Of a DNA stretch of 64,000 nt, positions 26,576 through 39,432 are shown in pieces. The notes below the pieces were generated by a model. It saw only the letters and a program-made list of their open reading frames with translations. It had not been told where the DNA came from and did no database searches. Each line of letters starts with the position of its first letter. The stretch's first letter is position 1. Source of the DNA: Liolophura sinensis (Eukaryota; Mollusca; Polyplacophora; Chitonida; Chitonidae); assembly GCF_032854445.1 (NCBI RefSeq), contig NC_088300.1:22735608-22799607 (forward strand), written 5' to 3'. The position numbers and the translations under genes were made by a program.

Positions 26576-28782
26576 TACTGCCTGGCGAAAACAGTTTACA
26601 TGAATCCGTGAAAGAAAATCTACACGAGTAATGAATAAGCTTAAGGAAGTTTCATCTACTCAGCTCACAATAAAAATTTCTATTCGTGCATTAGTGGTTA
26701 TCACACTTCTTTCAAAAATAGGCCACAAGGATGTCAGCTGGCTTTTGGACACTGCTGTGCAACACAAGGAAGTCTAATGTACATTTCTGCACGCACCTAA
26801 ACAATTCATAGAGGCATTTATAAGTACAAACTCTGCCTTTCAAATAAATCAGGTTTGAATCAGAAGTTGTTTAGCTATTATTAGTAGCTGGGAGTAGTAA
26901 CTAGGAACAGGAACAGGAAATTAGATTCTGTCCAGCTGAACTGTTCATGGTTTGAGTTAGATAAAATCCCTACATGTACTGGTAAATGTATTATAATAGC
27001 AGCTTATTTATGGCCTGGGTAAGCTAAAGTTCTGCTTAAACAACTTACCTGTTTAAAGGTTGTTTAAAATTCATGCATGTACATGTTTATCACTCTACAT
27101 ATTCTGAAGTTAACGAAATTTTCTGAGCCAACACGGTATATGCACAGCTACTTCTTAAGGCTTAGTCACTGATCACACTTGTAGACCTATGGAGGCCAAC
27201 TCATGTATATTCTGTAGACTTTCAAGCCAACGGGATATATGTACAGCAATATGTAATGTGTTGCTATGAAATAATCTGATAAGCATCGCGAAGTACAGAA
27301 CTGCTGCCTTAAAACAGGGCTAAGGGTTGTGGGTTCATTTATTTCCTGCACTGGCATAAGGATTTCTGAAAATTCCCTTTGACTCACATTCCACATAATA
27401 TGACAATACCTGCTGCTAAAAAGTTCAAATTTAACTCACACCGATTCAAGAATGTTTATTATTACAGCTACAGTGATTTAATTTCAACTGTGCATGAGAA
27501 TTAATACCACGGTCTGCTCATAAATGTATATGCCAATCAATTCTATGCACATGTGACAAACGTTCATTTTCTTATCCCCCTGAAGCCTGAGAGGTCCGTG
27601 TTCATATTAGCTTAAATGAACATGTAGATAGACTCAGTTTTTTCACCATTCTGTAATACAGCTCCATGGGTCTCTGGCCTCAAGTGATGAACAAGACTTC
27701 TAGACAGACCCAGTACTGACAAATAACCTATGCAAAACCAACGAGGCCACAAATCAGCCTGTCGTCAGGATATGACTGAAATACTACTACAGTTGTGTGA
27801 AGCAATAATCATGATTCCTTCATTGAAATCAGCCTCATCCTTTTGTCCTCTCATCACAATGACCGCTATCACCCAAATAAAACTTCAAGACTGGATGTTA
27901 TCTCTGAATCTTACCAAGAAATACTAAACCACAAGTTACGATTTCAAAAGAAGTCAGTTTGTGTTACCTATAAAGCTTGCTCCCAAAACTGCAAGTCTGC
28001 ATCTTGAATGTATTTAAACATTCAACATTAAGTCTACCCTAACATAATTTGAATGATGACGCCTACCTGTTGGGTAACTCAGAGTATTCCTACAGCCAGA
28101 ATTTGCAGGGGGTTAATCATCTGGCGTAGACTGGCAGAATATACAATATCACATATATATATCTGAATGATGATTTAAGACAACTGACAAGGCTAACTAT
28201 TACGTGCTCCGGTATTTTTATGAGAGATATGTTGGATGCTGTTATCTATTCTTATAACTCAGTGATCATTTGATGGCTCAGCCTATTTCATGTCTTAATA
28301 AAGAGCATACATATATCCATCCAGGCAGAACAATAATCTTAAAATTACAATTCATAAAAATATAAATATAAACCTATACGTCCAATATGTTGCATGGAGT
28401 ATTTTGTATGTTATGAGGGTATGTTTTTATCCTCTTGTCGAACAACTGGCCTCTGTCTATTCACTCAAGTGTGTCATCTGTATGCTGGTTAAAACTATAT
28501 GCAGCTCTGTAAGTAGTTAGTAGACCTACTTTATATGAAGCAATCAGCTAAGACTGAACCAGGTTTTATTTAGCAAACCATATAGTTATTTATCTCATTA
28601 TGGTTGAACACCATACTCCAGAGATTTTAAACCAATCTCAGTTAAATTTTCCATCCGTTACACGGCAAATGCTGGGATAATATATGAAAGCTCAAACCTG
28701 TTGCACATGGAATGCATAAATAATGCCAGGCAACCATCACATACTGGCACTGTGATGTTAATATTGCTGAACTATAGATATT
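26576..28782. other. Intergenic stretch without recognised gene
   Basis: No supported coding exon. One diverged SINE-like copy begins near 28585 (ATTTATCTCATTATGGTTGAACACCATAC). Confidence 0.4.
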
Positions 28783-29043
28783 CATTTATTTAATTGATTG
28801 GTGTTTTATGCCCTGGTCAAGAATACTTCACTTATACGACGGCAGCCAGCATTATGGTGGGAGGAAACCGGGCAGAGCACGGGGGAAACCCACAACCATA
28901 CGCCGGTTGCTGAACGACCTTCCCATATATGGCCGGAGAGGAAGCCAGCATAAGCTGGATTTACTCACAGTGACCGCATTGGTGAGAGGCTCCTAGGTCA
29001 TTGCACCGTGCTGGCATGCTAAACCCTTGCCTACAGAGGCCCC
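28783..29043 (-). mobile_element. tRNA-derived SINE, full length
   Basis: TTCATTTATTTAATTGATTGGTGTTTTATGCCC… to GCCTACAGAGGCCCC, reverse orientation, all blocks present, moderately diverged. Confidence 0.9.
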
Positions 29044-29069
29044 ACTAAACTATTCAGCCCATAAGACAT

Positions 29070-29224
29070 ACGAGTTCTTGGGAATTCCGTGCGAGGGCGC
29101 TTGCGTATATACTGGACTTGGGGTTAGAACCCTTTGTGCATGAGCGTTGGGCGAATGGATAATTTTCTAACCCCAACTTCCAGTATGTACGCAAGCACCC
29201 CCACGCGGAACTCCAGAGATCTCA
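29070..29224. repeat. Imperfect hairpin with 60-bp arms
   Basis: Left arm 29070-29129 (…GCGCTTGCGTATATACTGGACTTGGGGTTAGAA) pairs with right arm 29165-29224 (…TTCTAACCCCAACTTCCAGTATGTACGC…) at roughly 85% identity, around a 35-bp loop. Confidence 0.8.
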
Positions 29225-31130
29225 TATCTCTATATACATGTAGGCCATATAGATAAAAATTAGACATAATATATTATGGTTATGCATAAATTATGTTATG
29301 ATAAACATAAAGCTATGACTCTATTCACACCTTTCTGAAGTAAGGCTAAGGAATAAAGGTGAAGGCCACAGAAAGTGTAGTGCACATATTTGGATAGGCC
29401 CTGTACTTTTGCAGGTGACACAAGACAAGCGCCAGAGGTGCAAGGCATCATAACTCTGATACTACTCCAAGAAAACTAAATTTAAGTGCGTATATGTCTG
29501 TTAGCAAAGGTAGAGCTATGTAGAGCTTGTCCGCAAGGTAGGCCTACATGTATATACGATGTTATAATACCGGTAACATATATGTTCAATTCATGAGGTA
29601 ACCATGATCTAATTTAACATTATTCATTATGATTTCTTAATGTCACTTAGATATTTGTGTTATTCTAACAATTATATACATATGCAAACAGACGTACAAC
29701 AGTGACAACACCTACTTTCATTTTCCATGTTAACAATTATTAGAACCCGTTTTCTTGCTTAAATGCCTGGTGTTGTTGTTGCAATCGACTACGTTGAAAC
29801 TTTCCAGACTCGAAGACATGCATTCATTTTAACACCGAGCAATTCTTGAACGACACACCAACATTCAACCTTCGAATGAGAATTCTACTCACACATAAAA
29901 GTGTAGACGACGCAAGGAATCGGAACTTCCTCAAGTGTGATGTACTTTACAAGCTGACGCTAGCAACTCCCCCATACAGGGTGGACATCTTCCAGTCTCT
30001 GAGGTCAAGGTAAGACATCACGTGGTTTCTATTTCACAACACATCCACGTAGTGCATCATGTACCCTAAATATCCAAATACGACGTAATAACAAACAGTA
30101 CCTGTTATAAATGTGTCAAATATATACTTGCTGATCCTTTTAAGCAAATATATGCTACCGGTAGGCCTACTTCAAACTTTGATGAAAGATATATCCCAAA
30201 TCAAAGACTTCCAAGTTAATACTGACACGGTACATGCCTATATAACTGTGATAATTCAGGCTTACTGTTTAAATATATGGCTTCGATCAGAGGTGAACAG
30301 ATTAACCCAGTTGCATTTATTATCTAACAATTATTATCTCACGAATGTCACATTCATTAACTTATTTTACTGAAAGGCAGCATGGATTAATATGGTGTAC
30401 TAAGATGTGTGATTTATGTTCAGCTTTGTAGCCTACTAGGCCCTATAGTCTATTTCTCTCTTTTTTTGTGTGTTAAGTTGATAGACATTTACGTAAAGTA
30501 TTGAACTCCGCCCAATATCCAGCATGCCACTGTTTTTTTTTTAAAATAATTATGACGTCACCCGAGGCAATGTGTTCTTGCAGTCCAAACTGAGCTTATG
30601 CAGTTTAACATCATGATTTAGAAAAAAAGTGGTTTCATTTTCTTTGCAAGAATATGAACTTCCAATATATCCATTTTAAGAGCTTGTGTTACGGGTTATT
30701 GACTATAGGTAATTTTAGTAGCGAGTGTGACTGACTTTACAAACAGCCGAATATAGGCGATTTACTACAAGAAAGACTATTGTATGCCTGCCACTATATA
30801 TTAATTCATCAAGGTAGGCCAGGTTACCGAAGTGGCCGAAGAGCAAGTTAATCAAGTTCAATGTTTATTTCGACATAAGACGTGCAATATATAACAGATA
30901 TTAATCCCAATTCACACATCCCCCATTACAGCGGATTTGCCGCTCTCTGCCCTCGTTTTCTAAACTTTATAAAACACCAGTAGAGTATTTTATCTGCATG
31001 GTTCAATAAATATACGAACGTCGTTTACATTAAAACAGAATAGGCCGATATTAACTGGGGTAAACGATTTAAATGTCGTCAGATATATTTGTCTAGGCTT
31101 ACATTTTTTCTCAATTAGGACTTTAGACGC
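29225..31130. other. Intergenic stretch; splice-site-like signals only
   Basis: No protein-coding exon. Donor-like motifs exist on both strands near 29.9-30.0 kb (minus TTTATGT|GTGAGTAG; plus GTCAAG|GTAAGA) in a less AT-rich patch that might be an untranslated first exon. Confidence 0.35.

Positions 31131-31190
<60 letters not shown>
31131..31190. repeat. (TA)n microsatellite
   Basis: Nearly pure alternating TA of about 60 bp. Confidence 0.95.
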
Positions 31191-31513
31191 TCAATAAATG
31201 CCGGTACCGGTAATGTGTACATACAAGTTAGCTTAATATAAATAACCGGTAAAATTTTATTTGCTTTGATACGAGTGGACTGAATTTTTGTGTTCCGAAA
31301 GTTATAATTTAGCTTCTAGAAATGTTTGGTTAAGATTTGTGACCTTAATGTTTAAGTCTACTGAACCTTGATCCACAAAACAGAGACGAGGTTAAGTTGA
31401 TTGTTGCTACCATCGTAGCATGCATTCGTGTGAAAGACTTGTGAGTTTGCCTTTAGACAGAATTGGTAGGACCTGTATGTCGTACACAGGCACACAATTA
31501 CACAGGTCCATTA

Positions 31514-31997
31514 GTGTCACGGTGAAAAAAAAGGGGAAGTTTCGACTTCAGTATCTCGAAATTTCGATTTTCCTATGTCTAAATTTCGACTTTCTTATGT
31601 TATACTGCTGGTATCCCGATTAGAAGCAAACCATTCACGCATAGGCCTAGCTTGCGTATATACTGTATATAGTGTCTCCGTGTGTCATAAGAGTATGTGT
31701 TTGACTGAACACAAAAAAAGTCTAAATTTCGAGAAATAGTAGAAATTTCGGCTTTCTTATATTATTGTGCTGGTATTGCGATAAAGAACAAATTATGCAC
31801 ATATACACCATGCGTATTACTGCATACGATGTCTCCGTGTGTAATCAGAGTGTCATTGACAGGATGTCAAATTTGGATTAAAAAGTGGAAATTTCAAGAA
31901 AAGAAGGTCGAAATTTCCAGAAAAAAAGTGGAAATTTTGACATACGAACGTCGAAATTTCGACTTTTTTACTTCCAAATTTGTTTTCACCGTGACAC
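31514..31997. mobile_element. Non-autonomous TIR element (MITE) with TA duplication
   Basis: Perfect 15-bp terminal inverted repeats, GTGTCACGGTGAAAA at the left and its reverse complement at 31983-31997, flanked by TA on both sides (31512-31513, 31998-31999). The 484-bp interior has no transposase; it holds two diverged direct copies of about 150 bp (…GTCTCCGTGTGT…) and several GAAATTTCGAC palindrome-like units. Confidence 0.85.
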
Positions 31998-32285
31998 TAT
32001 GGGCTTCCGTACACAGTAGTTTCTCAACATCTATTTATGATCAAACGAAAGATGAAGTATGTAGGGTAGGTATAAGTACAGCACGTTATCTTTGTACTCA
32101 TTTGATGGGAGGTGTTTGCTCTCGCCCGATTTATAACCTTGTAGAGACAAAATGAAAGTCCTGGCTAACTATAGATGTAAACAGACTTAAAGCGATTCAA
32201 GTTGAAATTTCGATATAGGCCTCTAGCAAAAGCTTTCATTTCGTGCAGCATTTTCCAAGCATCGAACCATTTCATCTTCTGATGG

Positions 32286-32478
32286 CTACATATACACAGG
32301 TCCTTCCAGATTCTCGGATAGATTCTCGCGTTGCTTGGCCAGCTGTTTAACTGTTGCTTTGTCTACGTTGAGATTTGACTCGGCGTTTAGTTGCTTGCTT
32401 GATTTATTGACCTGGGTGGAGACAGTTCTAATACCAGGAACCTTATTATGGCTTTCGACGCCATGCATGGACTGAAGA
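32286..32478 (-). other. Possible orphan coding exon
   Basis: After an acceptor-like CATCTTCAG the frame reads SMHGVESHNKVPGIRTVSTQ, then a Lys/Asn/Glu/Leu-rich polar stretch (VKQLAKQRENLSENLEG) to a stop at 32286. Composition is protein-like, but there is no partner exon, no family match and only weak splice support. Confidence 0.2.
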
Positions 32479-32561
32479 TGATGACGAAAGATATTTAAAC
32501 CTACCCCGCTTCCCCACCCCCCTCCCTCTCTTCCCAATCGATGAATTTTCACCTCCATCAA

Positions 32562-35500
32562 AACGTTTCAAACTGAGCAAAACGTTTTCTCCAAAGTAAA
32601 ACTTTTTCATCCAGGTTAGAACTGTTTTCGCCCAGGTGAGAACTGTTTTCAACCAATAAAAAATCTTAGTTTATAACTGGTTTCACACAGGTGGAAAGCA
32701 GAGAAAAAAAGTTACAAACTTAAACATGGATTAAAACATTTCTCACGCGGATTCGACTAGGTGAAATCTTACGAACAAGAAGCCTCGATCGTTCTGCACC
32801 TTTAAAGCTATGGACTGAAGATGGTCAGGAAAGGCAGCCACATGTATTTTAAACAGGGACAATACGGCAATTTACTGTTACGTTGAACCACATGTTTTAC
32901 GGGTATATACTGTACATGGCTTTTCAAATGCAGTATTTTACCATGCCTTTTCATTCATTTCTCATTTAGAATTGCCATTTATCGTTTAGATGTGAGGTAT
33001 TTTAAAACTGTATTTGTATTTCACGTCAATAAAAATAATAATTAAAATGTAAAAAAAAGACAGCTCGAGCATGTGGATAAGTACTTCTGTACTTCACGAC
33101 TGAAATATTCGAGTATACCGTAGGTGACTTTCATTATCCCTTTACAATGGCTGTGAAGTGACACTGAAAATATTCTCTTAATGATTTGATGAATGAATGA
33201 ATGAATGATTCAGACTGAACTCTACAGCTGAATTCATGTGGTCATACTGTGGTGCCCTGTGTTAAAATATCCTAATAATAAGTAAAACGCCCAGCGTTAA
33301 AATGGTTTAACCGTTTTAGACCCTTGAAGAGGCTATAGTATAGACGTATTCATATGAATCCATGGCAGAGAATCACAGTATCCACATTAGTCTCTTCAAG
33401 CCACACCACGGACCACTGGCCATCCATTAAATAATTTTTCCGATACCGGGGACACCATTTTACTTGCATTGTCATTCAAAGGTTAAGAATATATTTTATA
33501 AGAAAAGATAACCCTACTGCATATTAATATATGCATGGATGGAAAGACCATACCAAGTTTACTTGAAAGTTGCGTTTAACATTTCTTCTTGAACCTTGAA
33601 TCCAGTTTATACACATCAACAAGTGCAATCTGATACTGTTAAACGGAAGTAGAAAGATACTAGTAGCATTTTGTTGTAGGAAACCACATGTACACACTGC
33701 ATCAGATACAGGGATATTTAAGGTTGTTAAATTACAGCTACAGTCTACAAAAGCACAAGTTTTGGGAAATATTGCCTGAAAAATTTGACTTGAATGTTAA
33801 TACCTGTATTCATGTGCACTGACAGTACAACGATTCATAAGTAATTTTGACCGTAACATTTGATAATGATATATTTATGACATTAAGTTCGGGTGTCCTA
33901 ATATCTGAAAATATTTTAGTTACTACTATTTCAGGTTACTTACAGGGTGGCCAATCTAAAAACCTGTATTTCACAATGACAGAACTAAAAGATAGTGTAT
34001 GGCCCAATCGAAGTCTGCAAGAGACCATATCAGCGACAGAACCTTAGACAAATCAGTTCCTTTGTTTTGTTTTCTTAGATTTTGATACCGTCTTGTTACT
34101 CCAAAGCACCTGAAAATAAAAAGACGAAATAAAAGGAAACATGTATATTTACGCCTAAACAGACTGGCATTGATTCCATTTATGTAACACCTGCATATTA
34201 TGTAAACAATGCTTTAAAGTATAAACTGTTACTCAAGTATTGTGGCACTACCAGTTATACACAATATGGTGTGAAATACTATATCTACATCCACTAATTT
34301 ATTAAATTATGTACAACCGGCAGTTAATTTACTGCTAAGCATGCAGTTATACAGCTCCCACTATAACCTGAATCTATTCAAACTCTTCCTTTCCTTGTTT
34401 TTGCCACGATTAAAGAATTGTACATGAATACTTATATAACCCTCCTGGAAACCAAGTGATTGTCACCTGGAATTGCAAATTTACTATCTATAGATCAAGG
34501 GGTAGCTGCACAAAAAACAGCATTAAGATATCAAATAAATTTGAAATTAAACTCAGATATCTAAAGACAAAGGCAAGATAATATTTTTTTTTAGCATTCA
34601 ATTATAAACTTCCATAACTTTGACATAACTTACTGTATCCGTAACTAAGATCAAAGAATAGGTACTCACCAGAAACCACAAGAAATGGGTGGCTCGAAGA
34701 AATGTAACCTGAACTTCTTCAGTTGTTGCACGTTCCGGAACACAGGCGTAACTGTTACATAACATTTGTTCTTGAAGATTCTTGATTTTATGTATGGTAT
34801 TCTTGTCATTATTTTAAAGCCACAGTTTACAACTGTAGGACTACTCGTCCATAGTGAAGTAATCCAGCGAAGTTCTTCGGGTTAACCTACAAATCAAATT
34901 TGTTGCCCATTACCTGAAAGGAGAGCACAAGTTTGGTTGTTGTTGTTGTTGTCATGCAGTTAGCAGCGTAGATAAATGAAGGTACTCGTCCGCGATGAGA
35001 ATTTACTGGTAAAGGAAACAAAACTCTCGATTTAATAGTAACATGTATGACAATCCAGTGGCCAAATTGACTTTTTACGTCCTGAAATATTTCTTGGCGT
35101 TGTTAAAGTAAACTTTCTGAAGAGATGTATGACTCACCTTCTTTTCACAAATTGGCGCCACGTAAACTCCAGTGACTCAACATTTGACGACAAGGGTAGA
35201 GAACCCAGCACGTCTTGTGTACACAAGCAACGTTAAACCCTCCCTGATCTATTTTCCACGCCAAAAACTTAATAGTTTTTGATACATCAAAATAAATATG
35301 TACCTTTAAGGTATTTGATTTAAATAGAACATACGGGACATTTACAAACCACGAGTTTATCTGTGGTTACATGCAGGCTATAGGGGGCCTACCCACAGCA
35401 GTGGGCCTATAGCCTATATCTTTGGAATGATTTTTAATTTATTGGGAAGATCAGTACATAGCTCTATGCCTACGTAATATTTCATGTTACGTACTCGTTT

Positions 35501-37355
35501 CTTTTGTTTACTCCATCATCAATTAATTTGATACTTGGGAGGGGACATTTTTGCTTCGATTTGTTATCTGCCTTGTTTAATTCGACTAACGACGTGAACG
35601 GTAAACGGTCGGAAGCCTATGTTACGGACTTGGTAGGGTAGATAACCTTATTTTGACGACGGCTCATCACCCTAAAATTTAAGATAAAATATCGTATAAT
35701 TTACGGTATAAGCTAACAGTGTGAGTCAGCTGATCTAATGATGCACTGGCATACCGACCAATACTGAACCAACTGACTAGTAATAATAAACCGTAGGTCC
35801 AACGGATCTTTGGCTATCGGTTGCAAAAGATTAAGTTTGCCATTGTTAGATTTTTAGGACCTACATTCATGGTTTGAAGATGATAGAATGAATTTTCTTC
35901 TGACTCCGGTGAAAGCAAACCTGTAATGCTGAACCTTATGTCGGTAAATCGGGGCAGTGCAGAGGTTTGTGTTCGGCTATGTTTGTCTCTCGGAGAAAGA
36001 GATTCTCACATTTCCGAAAAAAATTGAATTGGCCCGAGTTTAGCGAATCTGTTACATTGCCCGCAACACTCACTTTTTCAAGTCTTGGTCTGGGCGAATG
36101 ACTGGAAATGCGACCATTTTGTATCATGCATATAAAGAGTGCGAAGAAGAAAAACTAAAATTTTATTGTAAAAAACATAATTTGACTGATATTTTATGAA
36201 ATAAGTATTGTGCTTCACAATAAATAGAAGAAAACCTGACGGAGTTCTCAATTTTTTTTGTCTTCTTTTACAATGATGTTCGGTGTCAGAAGTGGAAAGG
36301 TGATATATTTTTAGCAGTGACGTTTAATTGTTTCGGTTTAATTTCGGTACATTTCAGTTTTAATGGCCTACTGAAAACTGTGAATTCCTTTTTGTGGGTA
36401 TTGTTTTTTTTTTTGTTTTTTTTTTTTTTGTTTTTTTTTTTTTTGTAAATTGCTGCTGTTATGAAATCTGACGGCAAAATTCTTGCGAATATTTGTTTTT
36501 CTAGGTCACTTAGTTTTGCAACATTATTGGATTTAGAGCAAAATCTTTAAACATCAATGCCAATGGAGGGATTCTTTTTAAATTGATATGCGTGTAGACC
36601 AATATTAGTTGCATAAAGTTTGAAAGAGACATTAAATTCCGTTGAAAAACTTTAGAATTTCGCCACTGGTCGAATATATGACGCCATAAAATGTTTTGAA
36701 TTTTGATATATTACGATATATATATCGGGCCGGTGATTCCAAATCTGCTTTTGTAATTTGTCCTTATGTTTGTATCGCTTTGATATATGTCAGCAAACTA
36801 ATGGTTTTAAAGTAATTTCTTCCTCAATTGTAATTTCAATAGCATGTAAATCGAAAACTATCAGAGCTTGACAGACTATAATTTGCAACAAATTATGGCA
36901 CTTTCCGTGGCATCTGTACAACGAGTATTTAGGCTGTTTTGTGTAGTTTTCTAGCTGAAAGTGTGTAAATGTCCTCACTCTGTTTCAGAAATAGAAATGT
37001 AAGTCCATTCATTTCACGTAGACTTAGAGGGCCACTGGACAATTACATGCTCTTGAGCTGACTCTAGTCATGAAACGGGAACTGTGTATTTTAATATACC
37101 AACGTTGATGTGTTCTTAAAGGACTGTTACAAACACTACCATGTCGCAAAATGCTCTGTACTGAAGCAGAAATTGAAACCCATTCGTGCAGGCTGCATGA
37201 AAGCTACGGAATTGCAAGCAGTTGTATAGTGTTTGATTATTGTTTAACTCTATATATTCTAGAAGTCTTCACTTAGACCTGCACAATGACGGCCATCATA
37301 TTTTGGGTGTACAAAACTTAATTGCACGGAATAAACCACTGGTCATTGGCAAGAT
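32562..37355. other. Intergenic stretch without recognised gene
   Basis: No coding exon supported. Contains a short repeated motif (AGAACTGTTTTC…CAGGT) at 32.55-32.75 kb, an oligo-T block at 36.4 kb, and donor-like sites on the minus strand at about 34.67 kb (TTTCTG|GTGAGTACC) and 35.14 kb (AAGAAG|GTGAGTC). Confidence 0.4.
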
Positions 37356-37371
37356 ATGCCGACGGACTTTT

Positions 37372-37534
37372 TTTTTTTTTTGATTGGTGTTTTACGCCGT
37401 ACTCAAGAATATTTCACTTATACGACGGCGGCCAGCATTATGGTGGGTGGAAACCGGGCAGAGCCCGGGGGAAACCCACGACCATCCGCTGTTGCTGGTA
37501 GACCTTCCCACGTACGGCCGAAGAGGAAGGCAGC
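37372..37534 (-). mobile_element. 5'-truncated SINE with 16-bp target duplication
   Basis: Poly-T, TGATTGGTGTTTTACGCCGTAC… to GTACGGCCGAAGAGGAAGGC. Flanked by ATGCCGACGGACTTTT at 37356-37371 and 37535-37550. Close to family consensus, so young. Confidence 0.95.
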
Positions 37535-37550
37535 ATGCCGACGGACTTTT

Positions 37551-38559
37551 CCATGCATGTGTAGCAAGCCAAATGGGGTAAATTACTGGAATGAATGCAG
37601 CGGCGTCATGTAAGACTACACCAGAAGTTCGCTCATAAAGCGTTGTAAGCTTTTGCGGTGTCCGTAGGCCTATAGGCCTGTACTCATTGCTTGGGGTAAG
37701 AAGGACCGCACGGTGGACCGCTTAGTCACCAACGTCTATGGAACAATACTCCATCAGATATTGACAGTAGATGCAGTGTTCCTTCACTATATCCGGTATA
37801 GTATAGGGAAAACGCTTTATCTGAGAATGGTGTTGATTATACGTTTCTTGTGATCTAGCGATTGAATGGCGAAACACTCGGTCACGTTGATAGACCAAAT
37901 AACAACAAGGTGAAACTTTCACTGATGACAATGAATCGGTTTATTCACAGGGCGCTTTCATTGCAGGTGCTGAGTAAAGAGATAACTCAAATTTTCAAAG
38001 AAAATGTTTTTCGATGCTGGTCGACTTGGAGCGTATATCAATAGATACCCCAAAATACAGTTTTATTGGCCTATACCAACGCTCAGTGAGAATGAATCTT
38101 TCCAAATACCTTCACTTACTAGGACCATAATGCTGCCAATCTCTTTTGTGGCCTGTTAGACATAACGTTAAAACACCTTGGGTATAGATATTGTCATCCA
38201 GATAATGTCTTGGCGTTCGGGATTCGGTGTCGTCTGGTGTTCCTTCGATGTAAACAAACTTTTAATAAGTTCTTTCGTGTCTTCACCTTTTTTCAGATGG
38301 CGAAAATTGTGTTGATCCTACGCTATAGGCTTCGTAGTTCTTGGACACGAAGAATTTTCCTGAATGAAGATACTACGCGTTGTACATGTACATGTAGGTG
38401 TGAAGATGTACATGTTGCCATTCAGCATATATCACATATACAAATGTTGATTTCTTTTTCGTGTCTTTATGAAGCTGGAATGCTGGTCTCTGCCGTAACT
38501 GATAAGTGGATGTAGCATGTGATTAATTTGGTATGCTGTCTGAGGTTATTTAGTATCCG
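37551..38559. other. Intergenic stretch left of the retroelement
   Basis: No supported exon or repeat. If the 5' LTR was once longer, its lost part would have ended here. Confidence 0.4.
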
Positions 38560-38797
38560 TGACATGGCTGCCGCCTCGCCAAACGCGGTCGGTATGAGAT
38601 AAACTGTCGCTTATTTGCTTGTGATCGCGCTATGCTTGTACCTGTTATCCTTCCAGGGTTGCATTCGACTGTCACACAAACGAATGAGCCCAGTCCAAAT
38701 GTAAAATCAAAGGAAAGACATCAAGATCATAGTCACAAGCAAGCCAGTTGTTCCCTCTGTGAAACTAAAAGGACCGGTAAACCCCACTCCGGTTACA
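38560..38797 (+). repeat. 5' LTR (truncated copy)
   Basis: TGACATGGCTGCCGCCTCGCC… to …CCACTCCGGTTACA. Matches 41829-42068 along its length. Homology stops at about 38550 although the 3' copy seems to extend further left, so the outer part of this LTR is probably lost. Confidence 0.85.
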
Positions 38798-38799
38798 GA

Positions 38800-38817
38800 T
38801 GGCGCCCGAAATGGGAC
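38800..38817 (+). other. Primer-binding site, tRNA-Lys-like
   Basis: TGGCGCCCGAAATGGGAC begins two bases after the LTR end. It is complementary to a tRNA 3' end and differs at two positions from the primer site known for tRNA-Lys(UUU) priming. Confidence 0.8.
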
Positions 38818-39432
38818 TGGGTTTCTGGGCAGTCTGAAGATCACTCTGAGGATTACAGATTGATTCGGAGAGTTCGATACCAGACCAGGGTGAACAGTTG
38901 TGCTTAGAGTTTCGGTTTAGTCGGCTAACCCAGTAAGCAAGGAAAATCTGGAAAATGACTGTCTACAAAGCTTTTGGACTACTGTGGTACCTTGTTATTA
39001 CTCTCGGGCCAAGAGTTACATCGTATTCACAGGGATTTAACTGTTTTGGCGGGGGGGGGGGGGGGGACTAAAACAAGTTAGTTGATAGTAACTTATATGT
39101 GCTTGTAAAAATTGTTTAAAATGCTGATAGTTTGTGACACAAACATGTAAGTTTACTTGTTTGGATTTTGATAAATAATTTTGACTGGTGTACGTGAAAT
39201 ATTTGTCATTGAGTAAGTGACACATGTTTTGTTATTGTTGCTACAAGTGTCACCTGGCTGATAATTCAGTAATCGAGAAAGTATTGGAAAATATCTTTTA
39301 GAGATTATTATTGCTGAATGTTAAGATTGTTACATTTGTTCAAGAAGGGTAACTGTGTGGTAATTTTGTTGTAATTAACTACTGAAGGAGGCTACAGTTG
39401 AATTCTTTGATTAACTTCTGGGGTTTATGTAA

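Noticed and set aside
33020-33058. AATAAA followed by an A-run as the end of a processed pseudogene or transcript
   Set aside because: No upstream coding remnant on the plus strand and no target duplication; AT-rich chance is likely.
37356-37613. Two overlapping plus-strand frames
   Set aside because: Both read through a reverse-oriented SINE; similar frames recur at other SINE copies.
38632-38907. Plus-strand frame at the retroelement left end
   Set aside because: Lies in the 5' LTR and primer-site region; the similar frame at 41901-42194 lies in and just past the 3' LTR. Neither is a protein gene.
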